Shown here: in pieces, positions 49,598-58,106 of the stretch
Position numbering within the stretch: the first letter of the stretch is position 1
How the letters are laid out: every line of letters begins with the position of its first letter
Assembly: GCA_031261005.1 (NCBI GenBank)
Contig: JAISKF010000030.1
Coordinates: forward strand, 1-62,564
Direction: 5' to 3'
DNA from: Enterobacteriaceae bacterium
Lineage (GTDB): Bacteria; Pseudomonadota; Gammaproteobacteria; Enterobacterales; Enterobacteriaceae
DNA: 62,564 bases
Notes under the pieces: model-generated
The model's database searches: none
What the model saw: the letters and a program-made list of their open reading frames with translations, nothing else
What the model was told of the DNA's origin: nothing
Translations under genes and position numbers: made by a program

Positions 49598-50560
49598 ATG
49601 CCCTTACCAATATTTGATAGAAAACCATTATATAACACTAAATTAGGTGAAGCATATATTGCTGATTCATTAGAAATGCTCGCACAAATTCCAAATGAAT
49701 CAGTCAATTTAGTAATGACCTCTCCACCATTTGCATTACAACGGAAGAAAGATTATGGGAATAGAGAACAGCATGAATACATTGATTGGCTAGCAGAGTT
49801 TGCCTCGTTAGTATATAACAAGTTAACACCTGATGGCTCTTTTGTAGTAGATTTAGGAGGTGCTTATCAGAAAGGTATTCCGATAAGGAGCCTATATAAT
49901 TATAGAGTCCTTATTAAATTTTGTGATGATATTGGCTTCCATTTAGCTGAGGAATTTTTTTGGCATAATCCATCAAAGTTACCATCTCCAATAGAATGGG
50001 TTAATAAAAGAAAAATTAGAGCGAAAGACTCGGTTAATACAGTATGGTGGTTATCAAAAACAGAGTGGCCAAAAGCTAATGTGAGTAATGTATTAACAGA
50101 ATATTCTGATCGTATGAAGAAACTTATTAAAGATCCAGAAGCCTACTACTCCCCAGCGAAGAGACCATCTGGGCATAATATAGGTTCATCATTTGGTAAA
50201 GATAATGGGGGAGCTATACCTTCTAATCTTTTACAAATATCTAACTCTGAAGCAAGTTCAAAATACCTTAAATTATGTAAAGAAATTGGGATAAAAGCGC
50301 ATCCAGCACGATTTCCAGCCAAATTACCAGAGTTTTTTATACGACTTTTAACTGAACCAAACGATTTAGTAATCGATATTTTTGCTGGTTCAAATACTAC
50401 TGGATACGTTGCAGAAAAAGAAGGGAGGCGTTGGCTTGCTTTTGAACAATTACCTGAATATCTTAACGCATCATTATTTCGATTTATGGAAAATGAATCT
50501 ATTACTACTATCAAAAAAAAATATTTAGAGATATCTAATAATCCACTTAATTTAATTTAG
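49598..50560 (+). CDS. PvuII-like N4-cytosine DNA methyltransferase
   Basis: It should methylate the inner cytosine of CAGCTG at N4 and protect the host. The 320-residue protein shows M.PvuII features: motif IV SPPF in TSPPFALQRKKDYG (42-45), SKLPSPIEWVNKRKIR, KTEWPKANVS, RPSGHNIGSSF, HPARFPAKLPEFFI and motif I DIFAGSNTTG (near 264), the beta-class order. Divergent from C/R with a 108-base control region. AT-rich codon use contrasts with its neighbours. Confidence 0.94.
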   Translation: MPLPIFDRKPLYNTKLGEAYIADSLEMLAQIPNESVNLVMTSPPFALQRKKDYGNREQHEYIDWLAEFASLVYNKLTPDGSFVVDLGGAYQKGIPIRSLYNYRVLIKFCDDIGFHLAEEFFWHNPSKLPSPIEWVNKRKIRAKDSVNTVWWLSKTEWPKANVSNVLTEYSDRMKKLIKDPEAYYSPAKRPSGHNIGSSFGKDNGGAIPSNLLQISNSEASSKYLKLCKEIGIKAHPARFPAKLPEFFIRLLTEPNDLVIDIFAGSNTTGYVAEKEGRRWLAFEQLPEYLNASLFRFMENESITTIKKKYLEISNNPLNLI

Positions 50561-50648
50561 TAATAATTTATATATTGAATTATTAGTTGGGGCTCTATAT
50601 ATAATAAAATTAAAAATCCAAGCAGAATCTTTAATTAACTAACATCAT

Positions 50649-50757
50649 ATTTGAATAAGAAAATGGCAATATGTTGATAACCCGTATGGGCGGCAACCTG
50701 CCGCTCGCATTAACAACGGTGGTGGGTTCACGGGCGACAGATTGTCGCCCTACAAGA
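50649..50757. repeat. GTAG-BIME family copy after the M gene
   Basis: The left end ATTTGAATAAGAAAATGG and a core with two hairpins (GGGCGGCAACCTGCCGCTC and GGGCGACAGATTGTCGCCC) are present. The right arm is missing. It separates the AT-rich R-M locus from the autotransporter terminator. Confidence 0.7.
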
Positions 50758-50770
50758 AATTTTCTAAATA

Positions 50771-50806
50771 AAAAAAGAGCTTTCTGTTATTTAGAAAGCT
50801 CTTTTT
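50771..50806. terminator. Bidirectional terminator between M and the autotransporter
   Basis: AAAAAGAGCTTTCT and AGAAAGCTCTTTTT form a 14-bp stem with A/T runs on both sides, so it can end transcripts from either direction. Confidence 0.9.
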
Positions 50807-50828
50807 AATAAATGTATTAATCGTTCAA

Positions 50829-53615
50829 TTAAAAACTATATTTAATACCAATTATACCTTGCGTATCAGTATAAGAATTACTGCCAAACTGTTGCGCGAT
50901 ATTCAGCCAGCTCGTCAGGTTGTTATTCCATTTACCCTCGACACCGATTTTTATCTCGCCGAGATCTTTCGCACCTTTTTGTGAAGTTTTGATCTCATTC
51001 ATCATCACCGCGTAATCTTCGGTATTGTGAATCCAGTTGGCTTCGATAAACGGTTCAAATTCACGATTTTTGCCGTTATCGATCTGATTGTGACCCTTAG
51101 CGTAAGTACGAATACCCAAGCGCGTCATCACATTATTATCAGTATCGTGCTTAATATAGGTTTTATTGCTTTCGCGGTGATCGTCAGCAGTCACGCCCAG
51201 CCAGAGAACTTGCGCTTTAGGTTGCAGCCAATAACTGCCGTTTTCATTTTCCCCCAGCTTAAAGGTATAACCGCCCTCGATTGATGCCGTCACGCCTTTT
51301 GATTTGTAGTTTTCGCTGGTTAGCTGTTCGCCGTGAACTTCGTTATCAAACCAGTTGTACAGTACCCAGCTATCAAGATAAGTGCCGGTTTTATCCGCTT
51401 CGTTGGCATACCAAGTGCCGTATAAGCCTGCGCTGTAACCATCAACCGTACCTTTGGAGGAGTAACGGGTTTTCGTTGAGTGACTGCGGCTATGGTTATT
51501 GGCATAACCCGCCATCAAGCCTAAATGATAGCGATCTAAGCCATCGCTGCTCCATTGCGCTAAATCACCGCCGATCTGCATTACATAACGATTACCGGTG
51601 GTGTTGATCTGGCTGCTGTCATCATGGAAACGATTGTGACCCGCGACATGACGCATCCACATACTGGTGACTTTCTGCTCGCCGGTCAATGCATCGGTGT
51701 ATTGCGTTTCCCCTAAGCGATCATGCAGCCGAGTGATAAACATGGTATTTGATGCAGCTAAGTTTGCCAGATAACTTCCCGCTTCAGGACGATGCACCGG
51801 ATTCGCTGGTTTTGGTATCACCGGAGCTGGCGCTGGCTTTTCTTCATCAGGCGCAGGATCTGGCTCTGGTTCTGGATTAGGTGCTGGATTAGGCGTTGGC
51901 TTCGGTATTGGATCGGGATTTGGCACCGGATCAGGATTGGGTTTTGGCTCCGGATCTGGCTTTGGTTTTGGATCTGGTTTTGGATCTGGTTTGGGATCAG
52001 GCTTAGGATCAGGTTTCGGCTCTGGTTCTATCTGGCTAAGATCCGAAATCAGATACCAGTTTTTCGCGTCCGCACCATCAATACTTTTACCTGAGCGCAC
52101 AAAGTAATCATAAGCACCAGCAACAATACGCCGACTGTTGTTAAACGTACCAGCAGAATTGCCGCCAACTTTAACCAGTTCAATACCGTTGATGGTTTGA
52201 GCGCCAGCGCCGCCGATATTAGTGATCCACACATCAGTATCACCAGCGGTATCCCCTTTCACAACCAGCTTATCCGTGGCAGAAGCATCATCTTCCAGTA
52301 CCGTGTTCAGCACTAACTTACCGTTATTACTGTTATAGTTACCCGCAACGGTCAGTGTTTTCGGGACAAACGCGAATGGATCGGTGAGATCGACAGGTTC
52401 AGCATATTTTAATGTCGCACCGTCGAGCGTCAGATTAGACAGCAAAGAATCTGCCGTCATAGTCCAGATACTATTTTCTCCGGCAATATTCAGATTGATT
52501 GTGCCGCTGTCAGTACCATCTTCATTGGAATTAGCCGCGCCGGTGAAGCGGCTACCATCGGTCATAGTCAGGTCGATTACACCGGCTTTCTGGGCGAATA
52601 AATCGCCAGTGACCAGATAAATACCAGAGGCAGCACTACCATCTGAATATTTCGAGCCAATAAAAGAATCTGTCCCTGACGCATACATGGCGTAACTGTT
52701 TTCGCCGCTAACGTTGATAGATGTATCGCCGGTTAAATAAACTTGCCCGCCGTTATAGTCTCTGCGATCGGTATAACCTGTACCCAGTAATTGGCACACA
52801 GTTCCGGGACATTTAAGAACATATCCATCTTCTGCGGCAATACCATGTGCGCCGGTATTGGTTGTCGTGATATGGGTATTACCTAATTCAATCACGCCCG
52901 TTTTATTGGCATAAACGGCATGAGCTTTTTTCCCTGAAGTGGAGATAGTGCTGTTATCGCCAAGAATCACTTTTGCAGAGGATAGCAGCGGAAGCGGATC
53001 AGTTTCACGATCACGATTGCCAGCATAAACGGCGTAACCTTTACCGGCAGACAGATTCGCGCCCGCACCTGCCGTACTAATTATTGTGCCCTGACCGAAC
53101 GTAATGATTGTTGAACCCTTTGATGAAAGATTAGCCCGCACGCCAATACCGTTTTTTGAATAGATTTCTGCGTCATCAGCAATATTCACTTTGGCAGCAC
53201 TAAGCGTTGTCGCATTGATACCATCACCAGAAGAGCCATTGGCATGAATAATCAGTTTGCCTGTCACATTAAGAATAGAACCGTTATTAGTACGTATCGC
53301 ATCAGCAGCATTACCATTAGTGGTAATCGTCAAATTTTTAGCTGATTTACTGTTGCCATTGATAAAGACCCCGACACCATGAATATCCGATGCCCAGCCC
53401 CATTCTCCGCTTAGATCAATAACGACATTCTCAAAATCCAATTTAGCTTGATCATAAACGGTATAAGTACCGGTACAGGTATTAGTTATTCCATCATTGG
53501 TACAAGCGGCAGAGTCCGCTAAAACTTCGGCACTGGTTAATCCCAGTGTTGCTGCAACAATAACAAAAAGAATACGCGGTCTGGTTTTTAAATATTTTAT
53601 TTTCATATTATTCAT
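50829..53615 (-). CDS. Type Va autotransporter (beta-helix passenger, Pro-rich linker, beta-barrel)
   Basis: This is a surface or secreted protein exported by its own outer-membrane barrel. The 928-residue precursor has a signal sequence (MNNMKIKYLKTRPRILFVIVAATLGLTSAEVLA; cleavage near 33) and a beta-helix-like passenger with many GSxxN/TIxTxG repeats (about 40-525). A linker of PKPDP/NPDP repeats (about 528-607) precedes a C-terminal autotransporter barrel (about 650-928) ending in IGIKYSF, a terminal Phe. No protease or known adhesin motif was recognised. Two starts (codon 1 or 4) are possible. Confidence 0.92.
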   Translation of the reverse strand: MNNMKIKYLKTRPRILFVIVAATLGLTSAEVLADSAACTNDGITNTCTGTYTVYDQAKLDFENVVIDLSGEWGWASDIHGVGVFINGNSKSAKNLTITTNGNAADAIRTNNGSILNVTGKLIIHANGSSGDGINATTLSAAKVNIADDAEIYSKNGIGVRANLSSKGSTIITFGQGTIISTAGAGANLSAGKGYAVYAGNRDRETDPLPLLSSAKVILGDNSTISTSGKKAHAVYANKTGVIELGNTHITTTNTGAHGIAAEDGYVLKCPGTVCQLLGTGYTDRRDYNGGQVYLTGDTSINVSGENSYAMYASGTDSFIGSKYSDGSAASGIYLVTGDLFAQKAGVIDLTMTDGSRFTGAANSNEDGTDSGTINLNIAGENSIWTMTADSLLSNLTLDGATLKYAEPVDLTDPFAFVPKTLTVAGNYNSNNGKLVLNTVLEDDASATDKLVVKGDTAGDTDVWITNIGGAGAQTINGIELVKVGGNSAGTFNNSRRIVAGAYDYFVRSGKSIDGADAKNWYLISDLSQIEPEPKPDPKPDPKPDPKPDPKPKPDPEPKPNPDPVPNPDPIPKPTPNPAPNPEPEPDPAPDEEKPAPAPVIPKPANPVHRPEAGSYLANLAASNTMFITRLHDRLGETQYTDALTGEQKVTSMWMRHVAGHNRFHDDSSQINTTGNRYVMQIGGDLAQWSSDGLDRYHLGLMAGYANNHSRSHSTKTRYSSKGTVDGYSAGLYGTWYANEADKTGTYLDSWVLYNWFDNEVHGEQLTSENYKSKGVTASIEGGYTFKLGENENGSYWLQPKAQVLWLGVTADDHRESNKTYIKHDTDNNVMTRLGIRTYAKGHNQIDNGKNREFEPFIEANWIHNTEDYAVMMNEIKTSQKGAKDLGEIKIGVEGKWNNNLTSWLNIAQQFGSNSYTDTQGIIGIKYSF
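51800..52030 (-). repeat. Degenerate 6-bp-unit repeat encoding the Pro-rich linker
   Basis: On the plus strand GGATCTGGTTTT/GGATCAGGC-type units recur for about 230 bases. On the minus strand they encode Lys-Pro-Asp-Pro and Asn-Pro-Asp-Pro. Whole-unit gain or loss (multiples of 6 bases) would keep the reading frame and change linker length. Confidence 0.75.
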
Positions 53616-54067
53616 TTACTCCATATTTTCTCTACACCACAAAACCGTTATAACCATTACATAATGCTATCTGATAAATAATATTTACAATATATTACAT
53701 TTGTTTTTCAGTATATTTCAGATTATTACTCTAAATATAATGTAGTGCGTAATGTTTTTAAGCTGGTTTATGCTAATATAATTAAAAAATTTAATCGGTG
53801 TGAGCTGATAATATAATGAGTAAATAAACTTACATTTATGATGTAGTTAAAAGAGTTGTATTTAAAATAAATAAATGATTAACGGAAAATGAAATAACAT
53901 TTTCATTGAAAATAAGCAGTTAATTGGCAATAAGACAATCAACCGTACAAAAACGGTTAATTAACGGGCGGCAGATTACCGCCCTTGAGAATTATTATTT
54001 ATTATCAATAGATTAATATTCTTATCCAAACCTGAGATTATCCGGCGTTAGCAGTGCATAAAATCCA
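53616..54067. other. AT-rich gap between autotransporter and its neighbouring regulator
   Basis: About 450 bases with no gene. It must contain the autotransporter promoter near 53640-53800. The distal part is a half copy of the repeat family (next entry). Confidence 0.6.
53962..54041. repeat. GTAG-BIME family, right half
   Basis: One hairpin (GGGCGGCAGATTACCGCCC, decayed CTAC foot), the AATTATTATTTATTATCAATAG arm and the end CTTATCCAAACCTGAGATTA are present; the left half is lost. Confidence 0.75.
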
Positions 54068-54952
54068 CTAAAACGAGCCGGAACACATCTCAATGCGATG
54101 TTCACGTAATACTTTGCATTTCAGGAGGAATCGGCGTTTAACACCAGGGATATAGGTTTGTACTAAATCATCGTTTTTAATCAAGATATACTCATCGCCG
54201 CTGCATGACATATTTTTATCTTCCACATACGCCAGCATATCGCGATCCAAACGCGGAGAACGTTCTCCTGATGGATTTCTGCCTGCGACGAAAAACACTT
54301 TGCAGCTATTCACTTCACCGAGAAAGCCCTCTTCCGGCGTTATAGTATTTTCTTCACCGCGCAGAAAATAAATCGAACCAATACCCATGATTAGTAAAGC
54401 AATAAGAGCAAAGAGACAGAGACGTTTTTTCATCTGCCATATTAATATAACATTTTGTTTTAACGTTAATTTTTCAGAATAAACCGGAATTAGTGGATTA
54501 ACGGCAGGCAAGGAAGCTATATCCTGATCCTGACTACTCAGCGTAACGCGGTCATGCTCGTGTAAAGACGTAATGGCAATATAACCCTGATCTTCCTGAG
54601 CCGGATCAAGCACCTCTAATTTAATATTTTTCTTTAACACAAAGCCGACTTTAGGAACGGTAGTAATAAATTCATCATTAATACCTAATTCTTTGAGAGT
54701 ACGTCTTAATTTACTGATATTTTGATTCAGATTATTGTTGCTAGCGACCATGCCATAGTCGTCCCAAACCTGCTTGAAAATAAATTTACGGCTAATCACT
54801 TCACCATAATTTTCAATAAATAACAGTAAAATACGTTTCGCAACACCAGAGAGCATAACCGTATTTCCATCTACGTTATCCCCTAAACCAAGCGTACTGG
54901 TGTCAGGCTCAAAAATCACTAGATCGTTAAATCTGAATTTTATGCCATTCAC
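54068..54952 (-). CDS. ToxR/CadC-like membrane-anchored winged-helix regulator
   Basis: This 294-residue protein has an OmpR-type winged helix in the cytoplasm (about 5-110; GVAKRILLLFIENYGEVISRKFIFKQVW, NNLNQNISKLRRTLKELG, TTVPKVGFVL). A single TM segment (about 178-197, LCLFALIALLIMGIGSIYFL) and a short periplasmic domain with four cysteines (SCKVFF, MSCSG, LKCKV, MCSGSF) follow. This is the ToxR/CadC one-component architecture, in which the periplasmic part senses a signal. GTG start with AAGGA seven bases upstream. It may control the adjacent autotransporter (same strand, 452 bases downstream). Confidence 0.88.
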   Translation of the reverse strand: MNGIKFRFNDLVIFEPDTSTLGLGDNVDGNTVMLSGVAKRILLLFIENYGEVISRKFIFKQVWDDYGMVASNNNLNQNISKLRRTLKELGINDEFITTVPKVGFVLKKNIKLEVLDPAQEDQGYIAITSLHEHDRVTLSSQDQDIASLPAVNPLIPVYSEKLTLKQNVILIWQMKKRLCLFALIALLIMGIGSIYFLRGEENTITPEEGFLGEVNSCKVFFVAGRNPSGERSPRLDRDMLAYVEDKNMSCSGDEYILIKNDDLVQTYIPGVKRRFLLKCKVLREHRIEMCSGSF

Positions 54953-55521
54953 AAATCATTCCTTAATAAAATGCGGTTACCAATGCGATTCATTATTATT
55001 ACATATTATAAATAAGAGTTAACTGATAATATGTGCCATCATAATTTAATGCGTTGCTATTTTTTATTTTCCCATGAAAAAACGAATAAATATAGCAATT
55101 ATCCGTTATGTTCTGCTATTTTTAACACAAAGTTAACTTTTAAATGAGTTAACACCGAATATGATTACCATCATTATTATTTTCTTGCTATTAGCAAGAA
55201 GTTTATTCTGTTTATTTTAGCGTTTAGCTCCGCCATTAATACCGACAGTTATCTATTTTACCGTTAATTATCATTATTTTAATAAGTATCAAATAATTAT
55301 AGTATTTATGATCTAACATAACGGGCGCTTAATCTATGTATATACCCCAAATAATTCAAGTTGCATCAAGGCGGCAAGTGAGCGAACGCAGCCAATTGTT
55401 TATCAATAAGAACAAGTTATCAATAAGAACAACATGCAGCTTGAAGTATGACGGGTATGGATTATCACCCGTATACGATAAATAACCTTATGATAAAAAT
55501 TATCGGAGAGATGGAGAGATA
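54953..55521. other. Upstream region of the hyf operon
   Basis: This AT-rich 570-base gap lies between the divergent regulator and hyfA. It contains a short palindrome CTTGCTATTAGCAAG (about 55184-55198) and a repeat element (55342-55458). No convincing sigma-54 promoter (TGGCAC-N5-TTGC) was found, although hyf/hyc operons usually use one. Confidence 0.5.
55342..55458. repeat. Second repeat family (ATACCC/GGGTAT type) with a 17-bp internal duplication
   Basis: The ends ATACCCCAAATAATTCAAG and CTTGAAGTATGACGGGTAT are inverted repeats, with TTGCAT / ATGCAG inside them. TTATCAATAAGAACAAG is repeated in tandem at 55400-55416 and 55417-55433. The element lies 60-180 bases upstream of hyfA. Confidence 0.75.
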
Positions 55522-56160
55522 ATGAACCGCTTTGTTATCGCAGAGCCCCAAAATTGCACGGGTTGTAATACTTGCATGAGCGCATGCAGCGAAGCGCATA
55601 AAGCTGTGGGTTTACAGTCACTCCCGCGTTTAACCGTGATGAGAGATGCCGCCAGTTCCGCGCCGCTGCTGTGCCGCCACTGTGAAGAAGCGCCCTGCGC
55701 TAACGTTTGCCCTGTACAAGCGATCAAGCATCAGGATAACGCGATTATGCTTAATGAAAGCCTGTGTATTGGCTGCAAACTTTGCGTCATCGCTTGCCCG
55801 TTCGGTGCGATTACACCGAGCGGCAGTACGCCGGTAGCCGCACCAAACAGTTACCCGCGTTTTTCTCAAGCAGATGCTTATGCCCGTGAAGCCCGTACCG
55901 CGCTGGATAACAGCGATCTTGATCCTATGCTGGCATGGGCTGTAGGCGTGCGTCAGGTCGCAGTGAAATGCGATCTTTGCTCGTTTTTGCCGACTGGACC
56001 CGCTTGTGTCAACGCTTGCCCGAATCAAACCCTGTTTTTAGTTGATGAACGTGCGATTGCCCAGTCCGGCGCAGCAAAACGCCTTGCCATGCTGGAAGCC
56101 CTTTACGATACCAATCTTTTCGGACTTGAATCGACTGAACAACATACGGAGAGAAAATAA
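55522..56160 (+). CDS. hyfA: Hydrogenase-4 electron-transfer ferredoxin subunit HyfA
   Basis: HyfA is a polyferredoxin that passes electrons between formate dehydrogenase H and the hydrogenase core. The 212-residue protein has four [4Fe-4S] motifs: CTGCNTCMSAC (12-22), CRHCEEAPCANVC, CIGCKLCVIAC and CDLC…CVNAC. The start MNRFVIAEPQNCTGCNTC is closest to E. coli HyfA; HycB is the paralogue. The GGAGAGATA ribosome-binding site is good. Its TAA overlaps the hyfB ATG (TAATG). Confidence 0.9.
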   Translation: MNRFVIAEPQNCTGCNTCMSACSEAHKAVGLQSLPRLTVMRDAASSAPLLCRHCEEAPCANVCPVQAIKHQDNAIMLNESLCIGCKLCVIACPFGAITPSGSTPVAAPNSYPRFSQADAYAREARTALDNSDLDPMLAWAVGVRQVAVKCDLCSFLPTGPACVNACPNQTLFLVDERAIAQSGAAKRLAMLEALYDTNLFGLESTEQHTERK

Positions 56161-58106
56161 TGGGCAATCCACTGCATTTGCTGTTTCTCTCCGTCATGAT
56201 CTATCTGGTCGGTGCGATTTTACCGCCGCTGACCAGCCGCAATGAAAAGCAGATCATTAAGTTATCCGCTATTTGCAGTATCGCTGGCGGTACGTTTGGT
56301 TTGCTGGCTGCCGCACCGATTTTATCGGGCGCACCTGTGATACAGTTTGCGATTAATAACTCATTCTCCTTTTTTGCTCATTTTATGGTACGCATTGATG
56401 GGCTGGCAGCGTTTATGGTGATGATGATTTCGCTGCTGGTTATTGCTACCGCACTGTTTTCGGTTTGTTCCGCACAAGAATACATCGGCAAAGGCGCGCG
56501 ATTTATGGGTTTCTTTATGAACCTGTTTATCGCCTCGATGGTGCTGCTGGTAGTGATCGACAATGCGTTTTACTTCTTAGTGCTTTTTGAAATGATGTTG
56601 CTGACTTCGTATTTTCTGGTGATCACCAACCAAGATGAAAAATCTGTCAGCGCGGGTTCGCCGTATTTTCTGACAGCACATTTCGGTATGGCGCTAATTA
56701 TACTGGCGTTCTTTCTGCTGTATCAGGAAAGCAGCAGCATGGATTTTGACAGCTTCCGGCAGGCAAAACTTTCTGCGCCAATGGCATCAGCAGTGTTCCT
56801 GCTAGGCTTTTTCGGTTTCGGCGTGCAAGCGGGCATCATTTCGCTGCATAGCTGGTTGCCGCGTACTCAATCTGCCGCGCCATCGCACGTTTGTGCGTTA
56901 ATGTCTGGCGTGATGGTGAAGATCGGCATTTTCGGCATGATCAAAATCAGCATTGATTTTCTCGGTGCTGCCAGCGCGTGGTGGGGGATTCTGGTGCTGA
57001 TATTAGGTGCTATTTCGGCGGTACTCGGCGGAATATTTGCACTGGCGGAACACGATCTCAAAAGGCTGCTGGCTTATCATACTGTCGAAAACGTCGGCAT
57101 TATTCTGATCGCTATCGGTGTCAGTATGGTTGGGATCGCTACTCAACACCCGACGCTTGCCGTATTGGGTATGCTCGGCGCACTGTATCATCTGCTCAAT
57201 CATGCGGTATATAAAGGCTTACTGTTTCTCGGCGCAGGCGCGATTACGTATCGTCTGCACAGTAAAGATCTGGAATTAATGGGCGGACTGGCAAAACTGA
57301 TGCCGTACACTGCTGTCTGCTTTTTTATCGGCACACTGGCGATCACTGCGCTGCCGCCGCTAAACGGTTTTGTCAGCGAATGGTTTACTTATCAATCGCT
57401 GTTTACGCTCAGTCTCGACGGATCACTTATCGCGCGTATCGTCGCACCGCTAGCGATCATCATACTTGCTATCACCGGCGCGCTGGCAGCGTTGTGTTTC
57501 GTAAAAGTTTACGGCGTCGGTTTTGCCGGAGCAGCACGCAGTGAGAAAGCCGCGCAAGCAAGGGAAGTACCGCTGCCGATGGTACTGGCAATGGTATTAC
57601 TGGCGCTGCTGTGTCTTATGCTCGGTGTTGGCGCACCGCTGGTTTCACCGTTAATCGCTGATATTGCCGCAAATTTAACCCAACAAACCGCCATGCCAGT
57701 AGCAAGCGGTTCGATGGTCTTTACAGGTGCGGGCGCAACAGCACAAACGGTTCTCTCTACGCCATTGATTACAGTTCTGCTGATTGGCTTGTTGAGCTTG
57801 CCGCTGCTGATTTACGCCATCTTTAAAAATCAGCGCTTACGCCATCGTCATGGCGGTACGGCATGGGCTTGCGGTTACGCTTACGATGATCAAATGCCAG
57901 TCTCCGCGGGGGCATTCACCCAACCGTTACGCACGATGTTTGCACCGATCTATCGCCTGCGCGAGTGGCAGAACCCTATATTGCAAGTGCTAACAATATT
58001 GTTTGATAAACCGCTTCAATGGCTGCAACAGGGCAATTTCCGGCGTTATTGCCTGTATACGGTTATCGCGCTGATTACGCTGATGATCGTCTCGGTTATT
58101 TTGTAA
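56160..58106 (+). CDS. hyfB: Hydrogenase-4 membrane subunit HyfB (antiporter-like)
   Basis: HyfB is an inner-membrane subunit related to complex I NuoL and Mrp antiporters, believed to couple the reaction to ion movement. The 648-residue protein has about 14-16 TM segments. Conserved charged motifs include LFEMMLLTSYFLV (TM Glu), HSWLPRTQSAAPSHVCALMSG and AYHTVENVGIILIAIGVSM. Length is between HycC (608) and HyfB (672) of E. coli. It is translationally coupled to hyfA and hyfC (1-base overlaps). Confidence 0.92.
   Translation: MGNPLHLLFLSVMIYLVGAILPPLTSRNEKQIIKLSAICSIAGGTFGLLAAAPILSGAPVIQFAINNSFSFFAHFMVRIDGLAAFMVMMISLLVIATALFSVCSAQEYIGKGARFMGFFMNLFIASMVLLVVIDNAFYFLVLFEMMLLTSYFLVITNQDEKSVSAGSPYFLTAHFGMALIILAFFLLYQESSSMDFDSFRQAKLSAPMASAVFLLGFFGFGVQAGIISLHSWLPRTQSAAPSHVCALMSGVMVKIGIFGMIKISIDFLGAASAWWGILVLILGAISAVLGGIFALAEHDLKRLLAYHTVENVGIILIAIGVSMVGIATQHPTLAVLGMLGALYHLLNHAVYKGLLFLGAGAITYRLHSKDLELMGGLAKLMPYTAVCFFIGTLAITALPPLNGFVSEWFTYQSLFTLSLDGSLIARIVAPLAIIILAITGALAALCFVKVYGVGFAGAARSEKAAQAREVPLPMVLAMVLLALLCLMLGVGAPLVSPLIADIAANLTQQTAMPVASGSMVFTGAGATAQTVLSTPLITVLLIGLLSLPLLIYAIFKNQRLRHRHGGTAWACGYAYDDQMPVSAGAFTQPLRTMFAPIYRLREWQNPILQVLTILFDKPLQWLQQGNFRRYCLYTVIALITLMIVSVIL

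Noticed and set aside
49598..50560. Adenine-specific or DpnII-like methyltransferase
   Set aside because: SPPF (not DPPY) in motif IV, the beta-class motif order and the many M.PvuII blocks point to an N4-cytosine enzyme.
51792..52094. Trp/Arg/Ile-rich ORF antisense to the autotransporter
   Set aside because: It is produced by the PKPDP codon repeat read on the other strand.
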